Positions 21,900-33,174 of a stretch of DNA of 64,000 nt are shown here, piece by piece. The notes beneath the pieces are model-generated. The model was not told where the DNA came from. It made no database searches and saw nothing but the letters and a program-made list of their open reading frames with translations. This stretch comes from Botryosphaeria dothidea (lineage: Eukaryota; Ascomycota; Dothideomycetes; Botryosphaeriales; Botryosphaeriaceae). The stretch spans positions 3,534,001-3,598,000 of the forward strand of contig WWBZ02000062.1 in assembly GCA_011503125.2 (NCBI GenBank). Direction: 5' to 3'. Within the stretch, counting starts at the first letter, position 1. The number at the start of each line of letters is the position of its first letter. Both the position numbers and the translations under genes were made by a program.

Positions 21900-22511
21900 A
21901 TGAAACTCCAGAGCATCCTCTCCGCCCTCTCCCTCGGCGCCACCGTCGCCACCGCCCAAAACACGACCTACCTCACCGCAACCGCCATCGTGACCGACGC
22001 GCGCAACGCCTCGGCCCTGCAGTGCTGGGAATTCACCGACCCGCTCCAAGTCCCCAGCACGCCCGGCATCGCGGGCGCGCAGCGCTTCAAGTTCAACGTG
22101 TCGAGCGCAACCGAGTACACCGTGATCCCGCCGCGCTTCGACGGCGGCCTGCACAACGCCCCGCAGAACCAGTGAGCCATCGCTAGCCTTCCCCTCTTCA
22201 ATTTCCCTTCTCGACATAGCTATCGCGTGATTTCTAAGACGCCCCCCCCCCCTTCCAACAGGTTCGTCATCTTCGCCTCCGGCCTGGCGCACGTCACCCT
22301 GCCCAACAGCACCGACGAGGCCTGGATCCTGGGCGGCGCGAATGGCCTGATCGTCGCCGTTGACACGGCCGGCTCGGGCCACTACACGACCTATCCGACC
22401 GACCAGACGACCATCTCGTTCGCGCTGCCGTTCCTGGGCGGGGAGCCACCGGCGTACAAGGTGCGGTCTGAGGGAGCTTGTCACGGGGACACGCAGTTGG
22501 TAGAGGATTGA
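21900..22511 (+). CDS. small secreted protein, two exons (function unknown)
   Basis: Exons 21,900-22,171 and 22,262-22,511 encode 173 residues; the intron contains a C-run before its CAG acceptor. M-K-L-Q-S-I-L-S-A-L-S-L-G-A-T-V-A-T-A is a clear signal peptide. The mature part has a beta-rich pattern with A-S-G-L-A-H-V-T-L-P, D-E-A-W-I-L-G-G-A-N-G-L and H-Y-T-T-Y-P blocks. I recall this pattern from small secreted ascomycete proteins with a cupin-like look, but I cannot name a reaction. Few cysteines, so not a classic disulfide-knotted effector. It converges with the repeat-protein gene downstream. Confidence 0.82.
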
Positions 22512-22869
22512 ATGAAACAAAAGAGCAATAGCAAAGAAAAAGAGGGGAGATTCAACACCAAAAAACTACAGGAGAACCAGTATAATGCTACAATCCATCT
22601 ACTCCAAAAACGAATAGAGGGAATCCATAACCGAAGAGACCATACAGTGCAAAGGGGTATCTGAGGAAGCCACAAAGGTTCGCTGATCATAACAACATTA
22701 AGGGGCTTCCGCCAAATCGTTTTGTGCCAGAACAAGGTCAATGAAAAAGACATGAGAAAGAATGAGACCGGCTCAAACAAAACATGCATCAAAATATGGA
22801 AGAAATAAAACGCCTCCCACTGCAATATTGAAAAGAAAAAGGAAAGCAAGGAAAGGAGAGTACAACACA
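22512..22869. other. convergent 3' flanks
   Basis: AT-rich, A-run-containing DNA between two genes that end towards each other (AAAGAAAAAGAGGG, GAAAAAGACATGAG). It probably holds both 3' UTRs. No gene seen. Confidence 0.5.
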
Positions 22870-24899
22870 TCAACGAACCTGCCACCGAAGCTGTGTGAGG
22901 CAATTCCTCATACCAAGCAGGATGTTGTGCCTCTTGGCAAGCTTGACGATCTTGACCAGCTCAGCTTCGAAGGTCAGCCCCTTGCCGTTCTTCATTCGTA
23001 AAACACTCTGCTTTTCGTTGTTGGTCATCTGGTCCGCGATCATCTTGCAAGTAGGACCCAGAATGTCGTCGTTCAAAAACCGTCCCTTGATCGGATAGGC
23101 GGCCGAGGGCTTGCGATCGACGGCACGGAGGATCATGCTGGCGATTTTGAGCAGCTTGACGAGTGCGTGACGGCGTGTAGAAAGGGGAGCTGAGGGATTA
23201 GCAGCGCCATCGACCTCATTGGTAAGATCGATGAGCCGGTTGTAAACGTTGGTGGCGGCGGTGATTTGTTCGTAGTCGGACTTGCGAATCGAGTGCCAGT
23301 TGATGTTGAGGGCGCTCAAGACGCCCTGGAAAGCCTTGGAGAAGCCGATGGTTTCGCGACGGTATAACGGGGGTCTAGGGGTGTAAGTTCCGGCGACGAC
23401 GGGTGATCCACAGGTCGGACATCCTCCTCCTCCGCAAATCTCATTGTCTTTGACACTGCCATGGTTAGCTCGACCGGCCGTGGCGTTGCTGTTCAAAGAC
23501 ATATGGCCTACCGCGACGCAGGATGCATCCGTAACAAATCGGCACAGCAATCCAGGCCCGTCATGAGGCGGCTAGCTTTTGCCAATGTGGCCATCTCGCG
23601 AAACCTCTCGCCGAAGGTCTTGTCTCCATCCCGGGTGTCAGACAATTTCTTTCTTTCCAACTGCGTCAGGCCCCCAATCAATTGCATGAATACTTTGCTC
23701 ATGTCGCGATCGTCGCGGAACTGCTCCTGAATACGGCGCCTCTGAGTGTCGTCGGTCGGTCTAGTGACAAATATGTCGGCTATTCTCCGTAGAGTAATTA
23801 GAGCGTTGCGGCGCGTTCCATACGAAGCGTCCTGCGGGACGGCCCCGCTGATCCTGTAGATGACCCCTCGAACTCTCAAGTAGACAGTTCCCGGAGACGC
23901 GGAATAGGCATCCAGTATCCTCCTCACGTTCTGCTCCTCGACCGAAAAATCCACACCCTCTTCCTCTTCCTCATCCTCCTCCCCCATCCTACTGTCCTGC
24001 TCCTCCTGCTCCTGCTCATGCCCATTCTCATCGCTATCTCCATAATCAAACACCAACCCCAGCTTTTCCGCCGCGACCGACAGCCCATCAAACACGTTCC
24101 TCTCCTCCGCCAAGCCCACCAGCTCAAACATCTTATCCTCAAACGTCTCCGCCTCGCTCCCCTCCTCCTCCTCGCCCCCATCCCGCTCCACCCACCCCCG
24201 CACCTCCGCCTTCTCCTCCTCACTCAGCCCCTCGACAATCTCCTCCACCGTATCCACAAACAGCGTCTCGCCCTCCTGAAACATCTCGATCAGCCCCCCC
24301 GCCGCCCCCTCCCCGCTCAAACACACCGCCTTCCCGATCCGCCGCAGCGCCACCAGCCCGCTCCGCCGCGCCCCGAAGCTCGCCGCGCCCGGCGGCCGCG
24401 CCTGCCGGCCCACGTACGCCACGAACCGGCGGATCTCGTCGTACACGTAGTCGCGCGAGCCGACGGCGTGCCTGCGCGCGACGCCGCCCAGCATGTCGCG
24501 GATCTGGTCGCCCAGGTCGAGGAACAGCTGCGCGTCGTCGTCGTCGGCGGCGGCGGCGTGGCCGTGCTCATGCTGCGGCGGCCACGACGACGATGCGGCG
24601 TCGTCGTCGGGGTTGTTGGGTTGTGTGTGCTGGTGCGTCAGCAGGGCGTGGCGGATGTCGGAGGCGAAGGCGTCGCAGGTCTGGGCGTGGCGGAGGACGA
24701 GGGAGCGCAGGTGGGCGTCGGGGAGGAAGGTGATGAGGATTTCGAGCTCGTAGCCGGCGAAGGGATGCGGGCGCGGTTGGTCGACGACGGTGGTGGTGGT
24801 GGAGGAGGAGGTGTGGCCGTTGTTGTGGTGGCTATCGTGGCGGTGGCCGTTGCCGTTGTCTTCTTCGGTGCGTCGGCGCTTGTGGTGTGGGCTCTCCAT
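22870..24899 (-). CDS. protein with three copies of a helical repeat (uncharacterised)
   Basis: Two exons, 24,899-23,512 and 23,455-22,870, joined by a 56-bp intron with a GCTAACC branch site, give 657 residues. The N-terminus carries K-R-R-R (possible nuclear signal) and low-complexity His/Asn/Thr/Asp runs. A unit of about 130 residues then repeats three times (about 151-285, 340-458, 523-655). Each begins with a helix containing A-R-R/T-R-R-x-A-L-x-x-L-x-x-I and ends with T-F-x-x-x-x-x-x-x-x-L-A followed by a G-L/G-M helix. Acidic linkers separate units one and two. A C-x4-C-x2-C cluster precedes unit three. I do not recognise the family. The intron merges two frames that could be mistaken for separate genes. 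Confidence 0.83.
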
Positions 24900-25833
24900 G
24901 TTGTTGCTGTGTGTGCAGGCTGGCTGCTCGTTGTGGTGTTGTAGTTTTCTCCGCGCGGGCGTGTCTCTGCCGGCGGGAGAACTGGCGGCAGGTCGCTTGC
25001 GGGGCTAGAGGACGGATTCAGCGAGCGCGAGCCGGCTGAGGGAAGGACGTTGTGGTGGCGTGTTGTTATCGACAGCAGGAGCTGGGTCGGCTACCGACGG
25101 GGTGGCGGTGGCAGTTGAACGGCGGCAAAGGTCTTTGACATGGACGCGGATGGGCGCGGTATACAGGTCGTCGGGAGACGTCGAAACCCTCGGCGACGTC
25201 CATTTGGTTGCGGAGATTGCTCGGGTCGCGCGGGGGTAAATATGCAGGGCGCAATTCAGGGTCTGGACGGCGATGAGTGGTGGAGAAAGGCGGAGAGAAG
25301 GCCTTGATGCGGGAAACAGTGGTGCTGCGCCTCCGAGGGGGGGCTTTTGGGTTGCTTGTGTGGTCAACTGACGGGCGCCAGAGTCAATGGGCTGTCAGAG
25401 GTAGAGCGGAGAAGGCCGGCATACGAAAAAGCTGATGGAAGCCCTGGTTGTGTGACACAGCGGACGGCTCAGAATGGAGAAGGTTTGGGGTTAATTTGCA
25501 CCCGAGTCAGCGATCGCCAGTTGCACGTGAAAAAGGGTCCATGTAAGGGTCCACTGAGACCCCGGATTTTTCTTTGCCACTCCCTCAGCCTGTTTCGTAC
25601 CGGTGACATGTCCGTACCAGCCAAGTCACGCGCCCGCGTCAACACCCAGCCCACGCACAGCAAACGTCTGAAGAATACCATCTTGTCCTGATTCGGCTCC
25701 GACAACATTGGCTGGCCGCCGGCTACGGAGATCACCACGCGTCTCCGTCTTTATTCCTTGCCTCCTGCTACACTGCCGCCCTTCCTGCCGTCCACGCCCT
25801 CCCCCATCACGTTATGTCCGGCCCCTCCCGTCC
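24900..25833. other. intergenic: promoter of the repeat-protein gene and 3' flank of the alcohol dehydrogenase gene
   Basis: No domain-bearing frame. The short frames on both strands (for example 25,005-25,367 minus) lack support. Nothing else recognised. Confidence 0.5.
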
Positions 25834-27208
25834 CTATGCCTGGTTGAAGTCGATCACCACACGCCCGGCAATTTCTCCTCTCCGCAGCTGCTGCACCGAC
25901 TCGGCCATCTGGCTCAACGGCCGCACTTCGCAAATCTGCCTCAGCAGCCCGCGCTTGGCGTACTCCAGCGCCGCCGCCGTGTCCGACATGGTGCCCACCA
26001 GGCTGCCGACGATGGTCAGGTTCTTGAACACGACAATGTTGGGGTCCGCGCCAATTGTCGTCGCTCCTGCCGGTGCTGTCCGTTTCACCCTTCGTCAGTC
26101 GACAAACCCAAAAGAGCACACGAACGGGGATGGACGCCACTCACGCAACCCCACGCAAACAATCTTTCCGCTGATCCGATCTCCGATGTAAGAAACGGCA
26201 TCCTTGTACGCCTGCGGCGCCGTGACGATGACGCCGTGCGCGCCCAGTCCGTCGCACACCTTCTTGATCTCCTCCGCCACGCTGCCCACCTCCTTGAAGT
26301 CGATGAAGTGTTCCGCCCCCATCTTGGTGCTGAGGTCTTTCTTGGAGGCCCCGGTGTCGACGACGACGGGCCGCATGCCCATGGCCCTGGCCAGCTGCAC
26401 GCCCTGGATGCCGACGCCACCGCCACCGCCGGGGAAGACGACCCAGTCGCGGGTTTTGAGGCCCGAGTCGATGAGCGCGCGGTGCATGGTCGAGGCCGAG
26501 CACATGATGGGCGCAGCAACGGAGTCATCGACGCCTTCCGGGATCGGGCTGGTGTACTTGGCGGGGCTGGTGATGTACTGCTGGTACGTTCCTGTTGACG
26601 ACATCGAACACCGGTCAGCAATTCCAATCGTCTTCCGGGGAAGGCGAACCAACCGGTTGCAACGAGCCCCGTGTACACGCCCTTCTGGCAGTAGTTCTCC
26701 TTGCCCGTCCAGCACTGCTCGCAGTTGCCGCACACGTCCCACAGCGGCTTCACCCCGCCGCGGTCGCCGACCTTCCAGTTCTTGACGTTGGCGCCGACCT
26801 TCACCACGACGCCTGCACCCTCGTGACCCGCGCACCGCGTTCCGAACGTCGACATGGGCGGCACCGCCCAGTCGTTTTGCATGAAGTGGATGTCCGACAT
26901 GCAAAGACCCGTCGCATTTAGCTTGAGGAGGACTTCGTCTGGGCCTGTTGGAAAGGCATTCCGGCGTTAGTGAATGTCAGGTTGAGGGGAATGAAGCCGG
27001 TCGAGTGAGTCTTGCGGAGAATTGTTCGGCGTGATTTCTGCTGTTCGGGGGAAGAGAAGAACGACCTACCAGGCTCAGGCACAGGGACATCTTGCACCTC
27101 GACGCGGAAATCCGGACCCTCGTTGACGACGACGCCAGCCTTACACGTCTTGGGGATTTCGAACTGCGCCTCGCCCGTGTTTTCCGTGTTTTCCGGGTTG
27201 GTCGACAT
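25834..27208 (-). CDS. zinc-dependent alcohol dehydrogenase (MDR superfamily)
   Basis: Four exons (27,208-27,070; 26,944-26,654; 26,591-26,145; 26,075-25,834) encode 372 residues. The enzyme would oxidise alcohols or reduce aldehydes with NAD(P). Catalytic zinc ligands: Cys61 in G-L-C-M-S-D and His87-Glu88 in A-G-H-E. The structural zinc site is C-G-N-C-E-Q-C-x7-C (Cys118, 121, 124, 132). The nucleotide-binding loop is G-G-G-G-G-V-G at about 195-201. All three introns close in phase. No signal peptide or clear mitochondrial presequence, so probably cytosolic. The C-terminus G-R-V-V-I-D-F-N is typical of the fungal ADH1-like group. Substrate cannot be told from sequence. Confidence 0.93.
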
Positions 27209-28731
27209 CGTGGAGGAGTATGTGGTTCCGCGATCTGACTATCGGCGAGTCGTTGGACGTGAAGTTAGTTGACAAGGGGATCGTGATCGATAAGGCTTTG
27301 CAGAGGATCAGTCAAGAGAAAAGAGAGAGCACGTTCACTGGCACCAAACTCGCAGCTTCTAATATCAACACCTTTTCGGTCTTGCGGAAACGAGTAGGCG
27401 GGAGCTTCCACCGTCTTAAATACCGGCAGCAGAAAATGCAAGCCACCCGTCCCCGCATTCTCGTGCACCCAACGACGAATCGCCGCAAGTGTTCCGGTAG
27501 CCGCAGCGCTACTCCGACGAGAGGCGCCCGAGAGGGAGGAGAGCGGGGTAGACTCAGTGGGAACGCCTTGCCTAGCTTCGAAACGCCAGCGCCCTTTCCC
27601 ATCCAAGACCGAGGACCAAACAGCGTCAGACGGTCCCGCCCGTGAAGCCGCCTCGTCTCCTTCGCGGAACCCGGAGCGGAGAGGTTCCGCGCGGTGGGGA
27701 TGGGCCTGGTTGGCGCCTCCACGCGTACCGCCGCATCTGAGACTCCCGTATGAGGCACGCGTGCGCATCGGGGGTATCCACCTGGCCGGCGCATTGTTTC
27801 GACTATCGCGATGACTTTATTGGCTGTCAAGTGCCAGGGACAGTGCCGAATGGCGTAACCGCTGCTGGGTACGCAAGGCCCAGTCAGCAGCGAGCAGTGC
27901 ATATGTCAGGGAAGTGTGACAGAATGGGCGATGCTCATTGTAGCACTGGTCGCAGCGGGGCTGCGGGGTGATCGGCCAACCCCCGCATTTTGCGGGTAGT
28001 GCGGAATTAGTGGCGCTCTTTCTTGCATGCTTCAAAACGCCACAGTCATGTTTCCAGCCATTCTTGTGCGCAATTGGGAAACATAGGTAGGTTGCAAACT
28101 TACTGTCGATTCGAGTGGTTGAACATTATCCGAGAGATGTGTGGTACGGTTGGTGTATGAAGCATCAGCCTCTTGCCCCTCTCTTTCGGCCACTTACTCG
28201 GTGATGCGCACGCTGCTCCTGCTTGGCAATACCCAGTCCGCAGCAAGCCGCCGTGGGTGTCCGGATCTAACGAGTGAAGCTCACGTCCGGATGTGGGTGT
28301 CCATATGTCCGCAAAGTAGCCGTGGAATCTTGTCATTAGTCAACTCGTGAGGCGCAACGAGATATGTATGCCATGAACCAATAGGAAAGATCCGTAAAGA
28401 GCTACGAGTAACTGCATGCAGAGTAAGCAAGCGTGTGTGACATGACGCCGTTGATCAGCTGCAGATGGGACGTCGCAATTGAGTGCATAATGAGCTCCAT
28501 AATGACGTAGGTAGGCACTCGCTTCTCTCGACGTTTCAATAGGTTGATTTTCATGCAAAGGCCATTACAAATGTTTTGTCTCCCCAACTGTCTCCATTGG
28601 TATATATATGCAAAGTAACGTAATCGCATGCAAAGAAATTATGGACGTGAAAGAATTAACATTGAAGCCGACATCGTCGACCGAAGAAAGAAGCGCTAAA
28701 AAGCCAAAGAAGCCTTGCCCATGCTCGACGC
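27209..28731. other. intergenic: promoter of the alcohol dehydrogenase gene and 3' flank of the expansin-like gene
   Basis: About 1.5 kb. Several long minus-strand frames at 27,265-27,902 have no domain, compositional support or splice partners. No RNA gene or repeat identified. Confidence 0.5.
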
Positions 28732-30641
28732 TTAGAAGTTGGAGTCGCACTCGTGCGAAGAGCCAGAGCCGATGGTGACGTTCTTGGTGATGACCTCCTT
28801 GCCGGTGGTGGAGGTGACCTTGATGTCGACGGTGCTGGTGCTGAAGCCCTGCTCGTACTCGAAGAAGTTATAGTCCGTGCGGGTGGTCTCGGTCCAGGTG
28901 GAGCCGCCATCGGTGGAGACGGAGAGACCCTTGACGGGCAGGTTGCTGTTGACGACCTGCATGCTGAACCAGTACTCGGAAGCGCCGTCTTTGTTGGTGA
29001 GCTTAAGAGGAGTGGTGATACCGCACTCCACGATTTCCCAAGCGACGTCAATGACCCCGGTAGCAGTGGCGGCCAGGGAGCTGAATGCATCCTCGAAGAG
29101 GTCGAGGTGGTTGTCACCGCAGCCGGGGCACTTGTCGACAATCATGGCAGTGATGGCGTCACCAGAGGGACCCTTGACGCTAACGCAGGCACCGCAGTTG
29201 CCAGCGGTCTCCCAGTTGGAGTCAGACAGGGCAGTGCCGAAGATGGACGAAGGTAGAGTGTAGCCAGTGAACGAGCAAGTGCCAGACGAGACATCGCCTG
29301 TGTAGTAAGTAGCCTCGCCGGTAACAGCCTCAGTCAGGCTAGTGACGGTACCGCCAACAGTGCCGACAAGGCTGGAGTCAGAGCTGGTGGCAGCAGGGGC
29401 GCTGGAAGTGGAGCTTGACGGAGTGTAGACAGGAGTCGAAGAAGAGGCCGACTCAACGAACACAGCCGGGGTGCTGGAGACAGGGGCCGGGGTGTAGCTA
29501 GGGGTGTCAACAGCGACGGAAGGGGTAGAGGCAACCGGGACGGGAGTGTACACGGGAGTGTCGACAGCAACCGAGACGGAGCTAGACGACGAGACGCCAG
29601 CGGCACCATCGACGCCGGCATCCGCAGCAGCAGGGGTGGAAGCAGCAAAGGGAGCCGGGGTGTAGACAGGAGAGTCAACAGCGACCGAAGCCGAGGAAGA
29701 GGCAACGGGGGTGTAGACGGGGGTGTCAACGGCGACAGAGACCGAGGACGAGCTGCTGGGAGTGTACTCGGCGGCGCCAACAGCAGCATCAACAGAGCTG
29801 CTGGGGGTGTAGGCAGCGGCACCAACAGCGCCGTCAACAGCGGCGCTCTGAGAAGGCTGGACGGTGACAGTAACCGCGGGCGGGTCAACAGTCACAGTGC
29901 GGGTGTTGGTGCACTTGGAGCTGCTGGGGACCTCAGTGGCCGTCACGGGGCAGACCTGGAGAAGAAAAAGTTAATGTCTTGATACTAGGCAGACTCCTGA
30001 AAATTGGCAGCTTACGGTGGTGGTGTGAGGCACGGTCACGTAAACGGTGTTGTCGTTCTCATCGACAGAGGCCGAAGTGGTGTAGATGGTGGAGGTGGTC
30101 CACTGGGTGGGCTGGGGAGTGGTGCACTCGGCGCACTGGGTAATGGTGCGGAACTCAGTGGTGGATGAGGTCGAGTGGATGGTCGTGGTCACATCATCAT
30201 CCGGAGTACCAGCAACCGAAGTCTCACTGACGGGGCAGACCTAATGGAGACAAGTCAGGAATTACCGTATTTGGCAAGGATAGGCGGCCAATTGCATACC
30301 GTGGTGGTGGAAAAGGCGGTCATGTAGACGGTGGAGCCCTCAGCATCAATGGTGGAGGTGGTCGAGTAGAGGGTCGAGGTGGTCATGGGCGGGCTGGAGG
30401 TAGCAGGCACCGGGGTGAGAGTGACGACCTGGACGGAGGTGGTCTCCTCGACGGGAGCCGAGCTGGAGGCAGCGCCATCGACGGTCGAGGAAGCGGGCGT
30501 CGGGGTCGAGCTGACGGGACCGGGCAGAGTGACATACTCGGTGACGACAATGGTGGAGCGGTCACTGCAGTACTCATCCTGGGCGTGGACGAGGCTGGCG
30601 CCAGCGAGAAGAGCGCCAGCGGCGGCTTTGTTGAAGCGCAT
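28732..30641 (-). CDS. expansin-like protein with Ser/Thr-rich repeats
   Basis: Three exons (30,641-30,300; 30,240-30,016; 29,955-28,732) encode 596 residues, all introns phase 0. A signal peptide (M-R-F-N-K-A-A-A-G-A-L-L-A-G-A-S-L-V-H-A) leads into modules rich in T-T-S-T-I-Y, each ending T-T-T and followed by V-C-P-V at the next exon. Then comes a long linker with repeated V-A-V-D-T-P-V-Y-T-P units. The last roughly 200 residues are expansin-like: a double-psi beta-barrel with G-E-A-T-Y-Y, G-N-C-G-A-C-V and the D-K-C-P-G-C-G-D-N-H-L-D-L motif, then a carbohydrate-binding beta-sandwich. Such proteins loosen cellulose or chitin networks without hydrolysis. The linker is likely heavily O-glycosylated. 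Substrate, plant or own wall, is open. Confidence 0.9.
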
Positions 30642-33174
30642 GTTGGAAAGGTGGTAAAGACCGAGGGTGTATAGTTGGAGAAGAGAGCGAAAGCAAGCCG
30701 GCTGCTGGGATGGGCGCGGTGCAAAAAGAATGGACCTCTGAAAAGTCAGAGAATAGCGAGCGAGCGAGCCGACCAGCGCGAATTGGCGAGAGGGTGCAGA
30801 ATAGGCAGTGGTGGAGGGCTTGTACTTTTGTACTTTTATCTCTGAAACAAATGGTCGGTATTAGGGAGGACGCGCGGGGCCAGGGAAATGACCTGGCGAC
30901 TCGGCCAGCTGGGGGCAGGTGCCCGTTGCGGCTAGCCACCGCTGCAGAGCATCTCCAAGCAAATTGCGGGACGCATCAGCGCCCGCGGGTCATTTTCCCG
31001 AACCGCCCCATCTGGCCCGGCGCATCGTTCAAGCTCGTCGGCGTCGCGAGGCTGCAGCGGGCTGTTTCTTGGGCGGCCGCTGCCAATTGCAGGGTTCGCG
31101 GCGATCGATGCAGCAATGCGCGCATCTGCGTCTGGTGTTGAGGAGATGCAGCGGGGCCGTGGGCGGGAGGAAGGTTGAGGCTAGAGTTGGTGAGGCAGGC
31201 ACAGACGCAGGCGCCGACGCAGGAACCACGCCGACGCAGGTAGGCACGCAGGCACCACCCGGGCTGAGCCGCGGCTCGTCGCGTTGCATTGGCTGCCGGC
31301 TGTTCGCCCGGAAGAACACAACAAACATCGCCGCACACGCACTCACGCCCACACGCGCCCACGCTCCGTGCATCTCACCATCTCTCGGCTCAGCCCAGCC
31401 GCTCGCTCTGTCTGGCTGCACAGGCTCGTCCAGACGCCGCAACTCGCCCTCTGCGCTCGCTCAACTCAGCCCTGCCTCGAATCACCGCCTCGTATCCTCG
31501 TCCACCGCTCTCCGTCGTCCAGCCTGTGTCCGCGTGACGGGATACCGCCGCTTGCCCTCCATTTGTGACGACACGCCATCCGTGGCACGTAAATGGCCGC
31601 GGCTGTGCGCTGCTCTCAATTTCCGTCCGCGTGTGGGGTTTGCCCGCCTGGCCTCCCCGACGCCGGCCTGAGGCTGCCCTGCGACCTCCTCACTACACCT
31701 TACCACCACCATCTTAATGTCCCATCCAGTCCAGTGGGATTGCTGCATTCATAAAGCATGCCACTGCTCTCAATGCCAACTTGGCGACGTTTCACCCACC
31801 CGCGCACGTCTCTTCGCCTCTGTAGAATTTCAAACCTCAGCATCGCTCCTTGCTGACATCGAAACGCCATGCAACACGCTTGCATCCTGCTTTCTGCGCC
31901 TACCAGTTCCGAATCAGCTGCACTGCCAACATGCTGAAAATCGTCATTCATACCTGAGCCACGCCGAAGCATTCTGTTTCGAGAACGTCATCGAACCCGT
32001 CCCCAACTGCGCTCAAAGTCTTCTTCTTCTCTCACAGCTGAGCACCGCCTCCAAGTTTGATCATCACGCACATCTTTCTCGACACGAGCGCTCGTGAGCA
32101 AATTCTTTCGAACGCCCTACGAGGCGCACAGGACGAATTTCGGATACCGCTCCCTGGATCGACACGCGATCTGCAGATTGCCTGATAAGCAAGGGAGAGC
32201 AACGCATCTTGCACGACGGACCCGCGAGCCGAGTCTTCAAGTCGGCAGAAATCATCTGGTCATCCCCCTCGAAACACTCTTTAGCTGAGGCATGCCGAGC
32301 CTTGTGAGTGCTGCAAAAGAAACTTTCACCATATCCCCTCAGCTGTGACATCAGTACCTACCATCCTCCTGTACAGTCCCGGTCGAGTTTCATTCGACCC
32401 CAAACTGGATTACATCTGCTCGTCACTAGGAACGGGATATCCCTCGGTGTTCTCATCTGCAGCGGCACGAGACTCTTGAAAATCTCAAAAACCTGAGATT
32501 CTTTCATACAAGCTTGATCCCAACTGTGGAGCAGTAGCGAGCGTGGATCCGGGTCAAACTCGAAGAAAGGCCTGGACAACACATCCGTATTTACACCCAC
32601 TGCCGAGACCTCTCGTGGATTTCAATTCGTATTGGCTCTTGAATAACTATATAAGTACGAATCCCTCTTTTTCTTTGTTTCGACAGGCATACCTTCGCCT
32701 TTCGTGGCACGTCCACTGCCATCGATACATATGCGGCCAATCATATTGAAGGCGCGTACACTATCGCAGAATTCTCAACATCTGCACAGCTGTTCCCAGC
32801 TCAGGCGGCCATCCCCGGCCCGATTCGGCCACTACGGCCCAGGAAAAATGTCATCATGTGACTTCGCCTATTGACGAAGCACCTTGAACCCGCTTGAGCC
32901 GTTCTTCTCTTCTATCTTCCTCCAGTGGGGCCCCACACGTCAGCCGATGATCAAGCCAAGAGTGGTACGTTGTAACCTGAAAATCACACGAGGACAGCTG
33001 TCACCTATTGGATCATCCGGCAGTTTCACATATACATGAACAAGAAGGAACAGGAAATGCGCTTTTGTTTGGACATCAAGTCTCTATTCACACAGCTAAT
33101 TATGCAGTATCAGCCTCGAGAGGACGGACTGACCGAACTAAATTAATTTTGCCGTACAAAATGAAGTCATTCGT
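30642..33174. other. intergenic: long promoter of the expansin-like gene and 3' flank of the chitinase gene
   Basis: 2.5 kb. 31,190-31,270 has short GACGCAGG-type repeats. 31,700-32,100 is CT-rich and leader-like but leads into no convincing ORF. The 250-residue plus frame at 30,919-31,671 has no domain and looks like chance openness in GC-rich DNA. No tRNA or rRNA seen. Confidence 0.5.

Noticed and set aside
27265..27902. Two overlapping minus-strand frames of 167 and 196 codons
   Set aside because: They overlap each other in different frames in a promoter-like region and show no conserved feature.
30919..31671. 250-codon plus-strand frame
   Set aside because: GC-rich intergenic DNA with several frames open at once; the composition is Arg/Ala/Pro-rich without motifs.
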